A stretch of 64,000 nt of DNA, taken from NCBI GenBank assembly GCA_900129675.1, contig FSRD01000001.1, forward strand, positions 5,569,501 through 5,633,500, written 5' to 3'. The position numbers and the translations under genes were made by a program. This document shows, one piece after another, positions 54,592 through 63,858 of the stretch. The DNA is from Bradyrhizobium erythrophlei (GTDB taxonomy: Bacteria > Pseudomonadota > Alphaproteobacteria > Rhizobiales > Xanthobacteraceae). Position 1 is the stretch's first letter. Every line of letters begins with the position of its first letter. The notes under the pieces were generated by a model. The model saw only the letters and a list, made by a program, of their open reading frames with translations. It had not been told where the DNA came from and did not search any database.

Positions 54592-55514
54592 GCGAAGCCT
54601 GTCCACAATCGATTGATCAGGAATTGATGAGAGTCTGGAGCGAAAAATATCTTGGCGTCCGAGTATTGCTTGGCGATTTGGAGAAGATATTGCAGCGTCA
54701 GTTCGAGATACGAGGGTGATGCGATATATCCGGATCCATTAAACCAACAGCATAAAGAGCCGCCAGCGCCGATACTCTACCCTTCTTTGAATCCTCATAG
54801 TTGCCGGCGGCGACCAGATGCGGAAAGAAAACAAGGTTCTGGTTAATTGCATAGATGCTGATCTACCGCTTTGTATGCCGCGTCCAAATGTTGACCTGGC
54901 GCAATCTAATCACCTCTAGTCGGCGCGGGATTTCGGACCCACCATTGAATAATTCCTGTTTCTCTCTGAATATTTGTCTTGCCGCCTGAGCATTTGACGC
55001 GACAGGTGCGTCAATCACCGGCAAGCGCAGGCGCCGCAGGTCATATCTCAGTCTGATCGCGCTTCGGTCTTTTTGGCTGCGCTCGATCAGCCGTCGACCT
55101 TGAGCACGGCGTAAGCTTCGCCGGCAGCACTTTATGTCAGACCATTTACGAGGGGCGCGCTGGCCAAGCCCTGTATGCGCGAGGAGACCAGCCAGGTCTC
55201 GGACGCTGCAGCACAACAAAGCGGTCTCAGAGATCGCCCCCGATATCATCCAGCCCCGCCACAGCCACCAAAAACAATAATTCAATCAAGTTCTATCGGC
55301 CATCACCTGGTTAGACAATTGATAAGCCCCTCATTTTTCTCGTCTGTTGGTCGAACTACACGGTTTTCCTTGCTCCGGTTAAATCTCATCCGGATTTGAT
55401 GTAGTATTATATTACCTCGGGTTTTCAACCAAAATAGGCACTGTCCGTATTTAGTCCTGAGTTGATTTTAGGAATGTCCTAATTCAGTTTAAGCGTGCAA
55501 CCGGGGGGTGGCCA
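54592..55514. other. 0.9-kb region upstream of wecB without a supported gene
   Basis: A 140-codon minus frame (54863-55285) has no family resemblance and is not accepted. The right part (55300-55500) is AT-rich and probably carries promoters. No nfrA-like outer-membrane gene is visible here. Confidence 0.45.
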
Positions 55515-55685
55515 ATGGAGATATTCAGGGCTGAGAAAATTGGAGAGATTGAAGCCAATTCACGCCGGGAATGCAGCATTTGCGGCGCCACGTTGAAATT
55601 AATCAGAACTGTGCACTTCCCGGACAGACAAGCAGTCATTCGAGCGTTCGAATGCGATTGCGGCGAGCGTGTTTGGGACGAGTGA
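55515..55685 (+). CDS. 56-residue zinc-ribbon-like protein
   Basis: The frame starts MEIFRAEKIGEIEANSRREC and has CSICGATLKLI followed by FECDCGERVWDE, two Cys pairs spaced as a zinc ribbon. Coding character is strong; similar short proteins are frequent in Bradyrhizobium. Ligand and partner unknown. Confidence 0.65.
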   Translation: MEIFRAEKIGEIEANSRRECSICGATLKLIRTVHFPDRQAVIRAFECDCGERVWDE

Positions 55686-56288
55686 GGCCGCCTCAGTTGG
55701 CGGCCTCTTTGCGTTATACCCATCGTCGAATGATCGGATTGGGTGGTTGGATTTTGTCGGGAACGTTTCTCGGATTTGGCGGCCCACGGCTGGCGGGGCG
55801 CACCAACCGTTCCCAGGCGTTCCGCCCGGCAATGGTTCCAATCGGGCCGTCCAAATTCTCAGCCCCAAATATTGTTGAACCTTGGCACGCCCTGTGCAGA
55901 CATAAATCAGCCGGGGGATTTCAGGGGCCCGGTGACTGACCAACGCCGCCGAGCGATCATACTCCGCTTGGGCGGCGTTGTGCTTTTCTCACGTGTCCTA
56001 ACTTGGAATGCGGAGTGTCCTAATTTGGACAGCACCCGAAAATACTGGGCATCGCGCGGGTCTTCCGGAAATCTCGGACGTTCCTCGATTCATCCCGCAC
56101 AAAATGCTGGGCTACAGGATCAGACGCTCATTTTGCGAGAATCAGGCAATGTTCGGTGAAATCGACGTCACGCCTATCCGTCGAAATCTTGATCGGCAGT
56201 ACCAATTACGGCTCCTGCAAGCCACTTACGGCACGAGAGCAATCCGTGGCTCCGCGCAATGACGGCGATTTAATGCATCGCGAACAGA
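55686..56288. other. intergenic region holding hairpin repeat copy 2
   Basis: No gene is supported. The hairpin repeat lies at 55913-55981. Two similar short phrases, GTGTCCTAACTTGGA and GTGTCCTAATTTGGA (about 55993-56030), form a local direct repeat. Confidence 0.45.
55913..55981 (+). repeat. dispersed intergenic hairpin repeat, copy 2
   Basis: GGGGATTTCAGGGGCCC is followed by stem CAACGCCGCC (55941-55950) and GGCGGCGTTG (55971-55980) around GAGCGATCATACTCCGCTTG. Compared with copy 1, an A-T pair replaces G-C at the third stem position. Confidence 0.65.
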
Positions 56289-57302
56289 TCATTCGGCATC
56301 GCGCCAGACGCTCGCCTCGTAGCCATCGATCACCTGAGTGGTGTGCCTGAATTCTTCCAACTGGCGAAGAGGTTCGATAATCTTTCGGGCAACCAGGACC
56401 GTGTTTGGCTCGGCGTGTTTTTGCATGTGGCCAGCAACGTCGATAACGCGGTCCGAGATAGTTTCCAGCGGCGTCGCGTCGTCGAAATACACGAGGCCAG
56501 CATTGACGCCACAGCGAACGGCGAAGTCCGCTTTGGAGATCTTCACGTCTCGATTGAACGCCTTAAGACTCTTGATGACATCCTTCCCCGATTGGCAAGC
56601 GTCCTCGACGTGTGCAAAACACGCCATGACCCCGTCGGGCGTCCACGCCTGCTTTAGTACGCCTCGCGCTCGGAAGATGCGTTCGACGAGTTTTCGGTAT
56701 TCCTCAAAATCATACTGGACGGCCGATGGATCCTCGCCAGCCTTCATTCCGACAGATCCAACGACGTCAATTGCAAGAAAAGCAACTTCCCGGCCAAAGG
56801 TATCGAGCTTCTTTTTCGTCTCCGCAAAAACCCTCAACAATTCCTGCCTATTCACCGTGCTTCCACTTTCCGCGATCCGAAGCGTAGACTCCAATTCAGT
56901 ATCAAGTTTGGATCCGGGCTTTACGCCTTGCTGGCGACGCCATGCCTGGGCGGACGTTCTAAGCTCGCGCCGGCTCAACGAAGTTTGAGCTCGTTGCGCA
57001 AGCGAGCCAACAAACAGCGTTACAGCCATGGCCAAACCGATCAAGATCCAGTCGGAGCGGTCGCTTCCAGCAATGTTTGTCGGTATGTATCGGCGGAGGA
57101 GCGGGGCTGAGTTCTTCAGCACATAATCGCGTTCGTCGAAGAGGACGCCCGAGAATGTCGCATTCTTCGGATTATCAAAGAGAACGAAAAGCTTTGGGCC
57201 CAACAGGACGATGATCAACGCAAACACCGCGATGCCGAGAATCTTTCTGATCCCGAATAAAAGGGAAACTAGAAACGACGTTGGAGCTTCGCGGTGGGCC
57301 AC
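56289..57302 (-). CDS. membrane-bound class III nucleotide cyclase-like protein
   Basis: Two N-terminal membrane helices (ILGIAVFALIIVLLGPKLFV; WILIGLAMAVTLFVGSLA) precede a coiled linker and a class III cyclase homology domain (about 175-330): EVAFLAIDVVGSVG, TPDGVMACFAHVEDA, VRCGVNAGLVYFDD, SDRVIDVAGHMQKHA. One metal Asp is kept (AIDVVGS), but the GDG turn reads PDG, so cyclase activity is uncertain. The GTG at 57302 with AAGGA upstream is chosen; a TTG at 57344 is also open. Confidence 0.75.
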   Translation of the reverse strand: MAHREAPTSFLVSLLFGIRKILGIAVFALIIVLLGPKLFVLFDNPKNATFSGVLFDERDYVLKNSAPLLRRYIPTNIAGSDRSDWILIGLAMAVTLFVGSLAQRAQTSLSRRELRTSAQAWRRQQGVKPGSKLDTELESTLRIAESGSTVNRQELLRVFAETKKKLDTFGREVAFLAIDVVGSVGMKAGEDPSAVQYDFEEYRKLVERIFRARGVLKQAWTPDGVMACFAHVEDACQSGKDVIKSLKAFNRDVKISKADFAVRCGVNAGLVYFDDATPLETISDRVIDVAGHMQKHAEPNTVLVARKIIEPLRQLEEFRHTTQVIDGYEASVWRDAE

Positions 57303-57369
57303 GTGGTGGGTGTTCCTTATCGGATGGCTTGCGGCCGGCAACAATGAGGAGAACTGCCGGATCCAGGCT

Positions 57370-57768
57370 TCATAACGGCTTCATAACGTATGACGGTGAA
57401 TTTGGCCAATGACCCCGCAAAGTGGTCCTACGCACCAAATTGCGGCATAGGCGTACGAGCCCGAAGTGCCCGTAGAGGTGCGGGAGTGGATAAGTCCCGC
57501 CCTTGCGTCGCCTGACCTTGTGCTTGATGCGCAACCACCGTACGCAACCGCACAGCGGTGTAATTGTCGATGCCCGATACGCTTTGTTAACAGTGCCAAC
57601 GCTGAAGTAGTTGGCCCATCCGCGTAGCGCGCGGTTCAACCGATCCACCAGCTCCGTGGTCTCTTGCCAGGTACCCGCTCGGTCGGTCAGGACATGGACC
57701 TTCTCGACCATGCGCCTGATGCATCCGCACGTCCCCGGAGGATGCATTTGTTCGTTCATTGAAATCAC
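57370..57768 (-). pseudogene. C-terminal fragment of a group II intron maturase
   Basis: The frame reads RMVEKVHVLTDRAGTWQETT, LNRALRGWANYFSVGTVNKA, VRWLRIKHKVRRRKGGTYPL, YGHFGLVRLCR, the X/maturase end of a group II intron protein. The N-terminal reverse transcriptase domains are absent. The segments around STITPLCGC suggest mutations. It belongs to a different intron type from that at 14 kb. Confidence 0.8.
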
Positions 57769-58053
57769 GACGGCATTTACCTGGAAGGCTTATCGTGCAC
57801 GGGCCGGAAGCCGGTTTGAAATACCCAAGCTGTCGATGACGTAAGATTAGACCGGCCCATAACTTACGTCGCAACCCCGATTCGACGCAAATTCAACGGC
57901 CGATCGCGCGCGCCGGCCACCAGAAGGAACCCCAGACCAAGGGGCCTGGTTCGATATTTGATATCTTGAGTGCAGCGAGTTATCCGAGCCGCGTTGCCCA
58001 ATAGCCTCGGCTTTGAATGGATTGCCACCATGATCCGTCGTTGAGATGCCGGG

Positions 58054-58308
58054 CTAAAGGAATTTCGAGCCTGTTGCTGGATCTGTCTCTGCCGGTGGCG
58101 TGGCGCTTGGTGACGACGACGTTGGCCGAATGGACTTTACCAGTCTCTCGATGAATCGATCTGCGCGGCCTTCTGCAGCGAGATGAATGACGCCCCGCGG
58201 AAGATATTTATCGAGCACGAAAGTAATTGGTTTTGCTTTTGAGGGGAAAAAGCATTCAGCCGTTAATTTGCACGTTCTCAATCTCAGCGTGCGAAACGCG
58301 ACCCGCAC
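58054..58308 (-). pseudogene. possible remnant of an NDP-sugar 4,6-dehydratase (RmlB-like)
   Basis: The segment PRGVIHLAAEGRADRFIERL recalls the HLAAESHVDRSI block of dTDP-glucose 4,6-dehydratases. Sequence on both sides is unlike the family and the GxxGxxG motif is missing. It is most simply a decayed fragment near other polysaccharide genes. Confidence 0.3.
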
Positions 58309-58414
58309 TTAGCCCAAGTCGCGGACAAATTACCGTCGTCCCGGAATGCCCTGCGCGCCAGGTTAACCATGACAGGATTTAAATGTCGCCTTGAAATATC
58401 CGGCTTTAGAAGGG

Positions 58415-58753
58415 CTAGACCCGCTTTGATTGCGCAATGTTCAGCCGTGCAAGAAGCTGAGCAAACATATCCCGCCCGGTGAGCCCGATCATATAGCCGC
58501 CATGGAGAGAAACCGCCGCAACCACAATAACAGTCACAGCGCCAAGTCCTTGTCCTTGTGACTGAAACGCGAAGGCGAGCGCGCCAGCCAGTGTCACCGA
58601 CAGCAGGACAGCGACATTAAAAGTGAGGCCAAGCAGGACGCCAGCAAGGCATGCCAGAATGATAAGCATTTCCCTTGGTCCACCCTGCAATCCCATTTCT
58701 CTATAAAATGGGTGCAATAAATCAGCGCTTGCTAGTTGTTGCAACGCACGCAT
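58415..58753 (-). CDS. hypothetical small membrane protein
   Basis: The 112-residue protein has three hydrophobic helices: MLIILACLAGVLLGLTFNVA, VLLSVTLAGALAFAFQ and AVTVIVVAAVSLHGGYMIG. Internal Met residues at 20 and 29 are alternative starts. It is divergent from the sugar transferase gene. Confidence 0.65.
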   Translation of the reverse strand: MRALQQLASADLLHPFYREMGLQGGPREMLIILACLAGVLLGLTFNVAVLLSVTLAGALAFAFQSQGQGLGAVTVIVVAAVSLHGGYMIGLTGRDMFAQLLARLNIAQSKRV

Positions 58754-58864
58754 TTTGAGCTTAACTTGCCGCAGTTAACGAAAAGTTACTTTGGCGGTTG
58801 GTTGAGCCGCATTTCTATGTTTTCTGCACGCTCGAACCAAAGCATTTGCAGTGAAGAGTAGTCC

Positions 58865-60328
58865 ATGTCGGTCGGCTCAGATATTAACGAAAAACCTGGG
58901 GATTTGGCGCCGGCAGTTGAGCGTCGGAAAGCAACATTTCCCTGCGAGTCGGTTCCCTACGTGCTTTCGACGGCCGATGCTGCAGTCATCGTGCTGTCGA
59001 GCCTGATCGGCGGGACGCTCTATCAGTGGTCGATTGGAAGCCCGACGCCCAACCTGCTGCCGCATTGCGCCGTTGGATTGCTCGCGAGCTTTATTCACAT
59101 CTTGAGGATTAGCGGCGGCGGCTACTACGACTTTCAATTTGCGTCGAAACCGCGGGTGGAAGCCGTGGAAATTATGGTGTCCTGGGTATCGACAGGACTG
59201 CTGCTGGCGTTTTTTGCGTTTCTGCTCAAAATCGGCGTCGCTTATTCGCGCGGGGCATTTGTGATTTTCTTTTTCCTGGCGCCCGCGGGATTGCTGGGTG
59301 TCCGGAAAATCTCGAAGATTGTTTTGAAGAGGGCGGTCGCGCAAGGCGTGATTGGCCGGCGTGACATAGTTTTGATTGGAGATCCGTTTGAACTATCCGT
59401 GCTCGAGCCGCGGGATCTGCTCGCTTTCTTCGGAGCTGGCGACGTCAACCGCTTTATACTCGGTAAGGAGGACGGTCCCGTCGAGCGAGAATCGAACGAC
59501 ATTCGTGTTCTCAATTCGGTCGCCAATTTTGTCAGGGAACGAAACGCGCGCGAGATATTGCTGGCAGTACCATGGAGCGACTCCGCGCGGATCGATTTCA
59601 TTCGTGAGCACATCAAGATTCTGCCCGTCTCGGTCCGATTGTTACCGGATATTCGCGTACGATCGCTGACGGATTATTCATCGTCCGCTCGTCAAAACAT
59701 CATGTCTGTAGAGATTTTGGGTGCGCCGCTCAGCCCGGTCGAGCAGGGCGTTAAGCGCCTGGTCGATATCGTGCTGGCTTCGGTCGCTTTGCTGGTATCG
59801 GTGCCGGTCATGCTGCTGACGGCGATTGCGATCAAGCTGGACGGGCCCGGGCCGGTCATCTTCCGGCAACTCAGAAAGGGATTTAACGGTCAGCAATTCG
59901 TTATGCTTAAATTCCGTACCATGACCGTTCAGGAAAACGGAGCCGAGGTAGCGCAGGCAACCCGAAATGATCCGCGTGTCACGGGGATCGGAAAGCTGTT
60001 GCGGGCCTCCAGCATCGATGAGCTTCCGCAACTTATAAACGTTTTGAGCGGCGAGATGTCCTTGATCGGGCCGCGCCCGCACGCTTTGGCCCACGATAGT
60101 CAGTTCGAAAAAATACTAAGCGACTATGCGTTCCGCCATCACGTTAAGCCTGGAATAACCGGTTGGGCGCAGTGCAATGGTGCGCGCGGGGCAACGCCCA
60201 AAATTGAACACATACAGGAACGGGTCAAACTCGATCTGTGGTACATCAACAACTGGAGTTTGTGGCTCGACTTCCAGATTTTGATCAAGACGTTCTTCGA
60301 AGTATTGCGCAAGCGCAATGCTTTCTAG
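58865..60328 (+). CDS. undecaprenyl-phosphate sugar phosphotransferase (exopolysaccharide priming)
   Basis: The 487-residue polyprenol-phosphate hexose-1-P transferase starts lipid-linked repeat assembly at the inner membrane. About five N-terminal helices and a CoA-binding-like middle domain precede the catalytic C-terminus: GVKRLVDIVLASVALLVSVP, KLDGPGPVIFRQLRKGFNG, KFRTMTV, RASSIDELPQLINVL, SLIGPRPH. GAAGAG precedes the ATG. It probably serves exopolysaccharide or capsule synthesis. Confidence 0.93.
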   Translation: MSVGSDINEKPGDLAPAVERRKATFPCESVPYVLSTADAAVIVLSSLIGGTLYQWSIGSPTPNLLPHCAVGLLASFIHILRISGGGYYDFQFASKPRVEAVEIMVSWVSTGLLLAFFAFLLKIGVAYSRGAFVIFFFLAPAGLLGVRKISKIVLKRAVAQGVIGRRDIVLIGDPFELSVLEPRDLLAFFGAGDVNRFILGKEDGPVERESNDIRVLNSVANFVRERNAREILLAVPWSDSARIDFIREHIKILPVSVRLLPDIRVRSLTDYSSSARQNIMSVEILGAPLSPVEQGVKRLVDIVLASVALLVSVPVMLLTAIAIKLDGPGPVIFRQLRKGFNGQQFVMLKFRTMTVQENGAEVAQATRNDPRVTGIGKLLRASSIDELPQLINVLSGEMSLIGPRPHALAHDSQFEKILSDYAFRHHVKPGITGWAQCNGARGATPKIEHIQERVKLDLWYINNWSLWLDFQILIKTFFEVLRKRNAF

Positions 60329-60439
60329 CCCGGGGCGTATTGCACTTCGGACAAGTCTTGAAGAAATCCTGCAATGCGGTTCGCCGTCATTGGGCCGGTG
60401 ACCGCGGATTGAGAAAGCCGACCACCGGCACGCCGCTTT

Positions 60440-60605
60440 GTTGTGCGCGCGGCAAGCCGCGTGGCATTCCCCATGTTGACGACCGACATGTCCTCAATGG
60501 CATCTTTTGGGTGTTGCGCTCGGGTGCTCCTGGCGTGACCTGCCCGAGACTTGTGGTCACCGCACCACGTGCTACAACCGCTTCGTTCGTTGGCGACGGG
60601 CTGGC
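60440..60605 (+). pseudogene. IS5-family transposase fragment with a frameshift
   Basis: One frame reads GKPRGIPHVDDRHVLNGIFW, VLRSGAP; a shifted frame continues SWRDLPETCGHRTTCYNRFV, RWRRAGVW. Together they are the N-terminal part of an IS5-type transposase. The remainder is missing. Confidence 0.8.
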
Positions 60606-60760
60606 GTATGGCTCGCACGTCCGGGATCGGTTTACAAACCGTTAGCGATGTGGGTGTATTTTTTGAACGAAGAAGACATTTCATCGACGCTCTTGACTGC
60701 CTGATTGCTTGCAATTTCAACCGACATTTGACTGCAGCTTTTTGAGGGACGAAGCTGACA

Positions 60761-61828
60761 ATGGCTGCAACCGCATCGGCAGCTTTGATCGCGGAGTTGG
60801 AAGGCGCCGTCGATAGCCGATCGCCGGAGCGCTTGGCCGAAATATTGCGGCAGATGACGAGGCTATTTCTGGCTGACGCCCATCGCCTCAACGAAGACCA
60901 GATCGCGGTATTCGACGACGTTTTCCTTCGGTTGATGGAGCGGGCGGACGCGCAGGCACTGGCTCATCTCAGCAACAATCTGTCCGGGATAAGCATGGCT
61001 CCGCGGAAGGCTATACGTCAGCTTGCGTTCCACGACGACGTATTGGTGGCCGGAGCGGTCCTGAGAAGGTCTAGTCGTTTGCCGGACAAGGATCTCGTCG
61101 AAATCGCCAACGCGCGCGGCGAGAAACATTTGCTGGAAATCTCCTGCCGGCAAACCGTCAATGCGTCACTGAGCGACAAGCTCGTGGAGCGCGGAGAGAA
61201 AGCCGTGCTTAGCAGGCTCATCCAGAATTTGGGGGCGAGGTTCTCCGAAGCTGGCTATGCCGCGCTTGTCGCGAAAGCCAAGCTGGACGACGGGCTGGCG
61301 GAAAAGTTGGTACGTCGATCGGACCTCCCGCCGGCGCTGCGACGTGAACTTGTCGCAAAAGTCAGTGACGCTCGAATGCGTTTTCTTCAGGCCTTGCCCC
61401 CCGCACTGCAGGGAAAGATTCGAACGGCGATCGCCACAACGGCGGAACGGGTCGAGGTTCCGGCGCCGATGCCCGTGGACTATTCACCGGCCCTGGCCAA
61501 GATGGTCGAACTCAGTCGCAAGGGCGGGCTTAACGACCGCAGCGTGAACCGTTTCGCAGTCGAGCACGAATACGTAGACGTCGCGGCTGCGCTGTCGTTC
61601 CTGTCGGGAACGCCGGTAGAGGTCATCGGGCCGTTGCTCAAAACCGCCGAACTGGATGGACTAATGGTGGCGTGCAAAGCCGCCAGATTGAATTGGTCGA
61701 CCACCACGATGATCATTCGCCATCGACCTGGTTGCCCTGCGATCACAAACAGGGAACTCGAACAAGCTAAGGCCGCGTTTGACGCCTTGTCCCTCTCCGT
61801 TGCGCAACGGACGATTCGGCTTTGGTAG
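60761..61828 (+). CDS. DUF2336 family protein
   Basis: The 355-residue alpha-helical repeat protein is typical of the alphaproteobacterial DUF2336 family: ILRQMTRLFLADAHRLNEDQ, LVEIANARGEKHLLEISCRQ, VNASLSDKLVERGEKAVLSR. GAGGGACGAAGCTGACA precedes the ATG. Function unknown; members often accompany regulatory or envelope genes. Confidence 0.9.
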   Translation: MAATASAALIAELEGAVDSRSPERLAEILRQMTRLFLADAHRLNEDQIAVFDDVFLRLMERADAQALAHLSNNLSGISMAPRKAIRQLAFHDDVLVAGAVLRRSSRLPDKDLVEIANARGEKHLLEISCRQTVNASLSDKLVERGEKAVLSRLIQNLGARFSEAGYAALVAKAKLDDGLAEKLVRRSDLPPALRRELVAKVSDARMRFLQALPPALQGKIRTAIATTAERVEVPAPMPVDYSPALAKMVELSRKGGLNDRSVNRFAVEHEYVDVAAALSFLSGTPVEVIGPLLKTAELDGLMVACKAARLNWSTTTMIIRHRPGCPAITNRELEQAKAAFDALSLSVAQRTIRLW

Positions 61829-62616
61829 GCAGCAGGCTTGACGCGGAAATCGCCGAAGGAACAAGCGCCGGCCGATGTGCTTGATCGTTCACTGCGACAG
61901 TTTGCTTTGCGCTCCAGGCTGAGCGTTCTCCCGATCACTAGATAGATATCCAGCCATCGCCGCGCGGAACGCAACTGCAGGAATGAAAGACGGTCCCATT
62001 TCGAACAACAACGTGCTTGGTTTGCAAAGCACGAAGGGTCGATAACGTTCAATCGTCGAAAGTGAAAATGATGTCTCTTCATAGGTCGTCCCGCAGGCTC
62101 TTGAAGAACGGATGCCGCAAGCGGTTTGTCCAGTCACTGCCGCGCATATGAGGATCTTGGCCGCAGCCTCCCTGAGATGGACCTGGACACGGTACCGATC
62201 GAATTTGATCTCGTGAATCCAGCGAGTGCCGGATGGCAGCTTCTCGATCTAGGTCGCCAGTGCAAGTTGACGAATTCCGGGGAAGGGCGCCTTACCCCGA
62301 TCGCGACGAAACCGCTGGTCGGCTCAGGCGTTCCGATGCCGCCGGACCTGCAGGCCGTTTGTTGTTTTTTGGTGGTGTCCGATATGTTGCCTATCTCGCT
62401 TCTGACGTGCAGCGGGCGCATCCGGCGATTGAGGAGAAGTAAGCCCGCCCGTTTACGCCGGCCGCGAGGATTTTCTTAACCGAGTAGCGTTATGTTTGCG
62501 GCAATAGCGGACAGCTCCCAAGGCCGCCGCGAGAGTAATGCGTAAGGAGCCCGTTGTCTCAACCCGGCGGGTTTCCCATTCTTTTTTGCAGTTTTTGCAA
62601 CTCGACCATTAAGCCC
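61829..62616. other. intergenic region without a supported gene
   Basis: A minus frame (61889-62137) ends with a plausible-looking MGPSFIPAVAFRAAMAGYLS but has no family resemblance. A plus frame (62126-62479) is likewise unsupported. Confidence 0.4.
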
Positions 62617-62907
62617 ATGGAACAGCGCAAGGCGCAGCGGGTCGTATTTGAACGCGGATATGCCGCTCACATGATGGCGATCGACGGCACGTGGCGGCGG
62701 GCCTGCACTATGGAAGATGTGTCCGATACCGGCGCTAAACTTACAATCGACGGTTCAATTGAAGGTCTTCGTTTGACAGAGTTCTTCCTGTTGCTTTCCT
62801 CCACTGGACTGGCATATCGGCGCTGCCAGTTAGCCTGGGTCAACGGGGATCAGGTTGGTGTCAGTTTCCTGAAACAGGGCGAGAGGAAAAAGAGACCCCA
62901 GACGTAA
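62617..62907 (+). CDS. PilZ-domain protein
   Basis: The 96-residue stand-alone PilZ domain starts MEQRKAQRVVFERGYAAHMM; the RxxxR-type N-terminal motif fits RKAQR, followed by the loop DVSDTGAKLTI. PilZ domains bind c-di-GMP when both motifs are intact; here the second motif (DxSxxG) is present. The ATG at 62617 is chosen because the upstream 21 codons do not resemble the family. Confidence 0.82.
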   Translation: MEQRKAQRVVFERGYAAHMMAIDGTWRRACTMEDVSDTGAKLTIDGSIEGLRLTEFFLLLSSTGLAYRRCQLAWVNGDQVGVSFLKQGERKKRPQT

Positions 62908-62944
62908 CCAGGGTGGGTCCGCTCGCGATCTCATTCATCCCACT

Positions 62945-63217
62945 TCAACTTCCGGCGCCCCCGTGGGGATCGTTCCCTGACGCGCCGAACTTGCGAACAT
63001 GGCTGCAGTTCAATACCCGCATCGCTCCGATGCGCGCGAACATCGTCGGCGCAGCGTGCTCCACCGCCAGCATCAATGCCTCGATTGCGACCTGCCGTTC
63101 CGGAAGGTCCGCTTCCTTTTTCGGAAGCGCATGATGTAGTTGCTGCGTCGCGAAAAGATACGAGCTTCGACCGCCAGGTAGCGGTATCGGTTGGTCCGAC
63201 TCACGCGACCAAGACAA
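62945..63217 (-). CDS. hypothetical protein
   Basis: The 90-residue frame reads QQLHHALPKKEADLPERQVA, IEALMLAVEHAAPTMFARIG, AMRVLNCSHVRKF, with strong coding character and resemblance to short conserved Bradyrhizobium proteins. The start is a TTG with AGGTGG upstream. Function unknown. Confidence 0.55.
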   Translation of the reverse strand: MSWSRESDQPIPLPGGRSSYLFATQQLHHALPKKEADLPERQVAIEALMLAVEHAAPTMFARIGAMRVLNCSHVRKFGASGNDPHGGAGS

Positions 63218-63291
63218 TGAACCACCTAGTAAACCAAGAATATCTTTGATTTAATCACGGACGGCGTGCTGTTAGAGTGGAGTAATTGATT

Positions 63292-63516
63292 ATGACCAAG
63301 GCGATTGAGCATATAGTCGCTGGCTACGTTACCCTCAAAAATCGCGAGGCGTTGCAGGAAATCCGCGACCATCGTCAGCGTCTTTTGCATAACAGTCGGA
63401 TGCATAGTGGGAGTTGGGTCAGTGTGGAAAGCCTGAATTCCGTGCTCCAGGAAGATATCAGCATCGTCGACGCGGCACTAAGCCGACTTCAGGAAGACGT
63501 AGGTTCGATCAACTGA
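63292..63516 (+). CDS. hypothetical helical protein
   Basis: The 74-residue protein (MTKAIEHIVAGYVTLKNREA) is largely helical and charged, without Cys or membrane helices. GAGTGGAG lies upstream of the ATG. It is a small lineage-type protein of unknown role. Confidence 0.65.
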   Translation: MTKAIEHIVAGYVTLKNREALQEIRDHRQRLLHNSRMHSGSWVSVESLNSVLQEDISIVDAALSRLQEDVGSIN

Positions 63517-63663
63517 TCAGGTTGGCCGTTGGGTCGCTCGAGGCGCATGATTTTGCGCCCTGTAAGCAACTGCAAGCTTGATGCTGTAGATCCCGAGAAA
63601 GATCGAGGTCGCAAGGCATATCGCCAAGAACGCCCAATCGCGTTTTTTAAGTCCCTGGAAAAT
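63517..63663 (-). CDS. possible single-helix membrane peptide without a standard start
   Basis: The frame reads GLKKRDWAFLAICLATSIFL, GIYSIKLAVAYRAQNHAPRA, TQRPT, a convincing one-helix membrane peptide. No ATG, GTG or TTG begins it. An ATT at 63661-63663 has AAGGA at normal spacing. It is either a rare ATT start or a gene whose ATG was lost. It ends directly against the gene at 63292-63516. Confidence 0.4.
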   Translation of the reverse strand: MFQGLKKRDWAFLAICLATSIFLGIYSIKLAVAYRAQNHAPRATQRPT

Positions 63664-63690
63664 GGTTCAATCCTTCGGCGGATAGAAAAC

Positions 63691-63741
63691 AAAGCCGCCA
63701 GGCGGAGTATGATCGCCTGACGACTTCGCCGGTGTGGGCCC
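63691..63741 (-). repeat. dispersed intergenic hairpin repeat, copy 3
   Basis: Inverted relative to copies 1 and 2. It carries the core GGCGATCATACTCCGCC on minus and a stem AAGTCGTCAGG / CCTGGCGGCTT with G-T wobbles, plus the flanking GGGCCC at 63736-63741. Confidence 0.6.
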
Positions 63742-63858
63742 GAACCTTGGGGAAATTGTTCGGTGGTCCATCAGTAGCGCTTCAGTATGGGTTGACAACG
63801 AAACTCACGTGTTAAGCTTGATAGGCGCGCTGCGGGTTAATTCTGGAACCCACACGCC

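Noticed and set aside
54863..55285. 140-codon minus frame upstream of wecB
   Set aside because: Rich in Arg and without recognisable motifs; consistent with a chance frame in GC-rich DNA.
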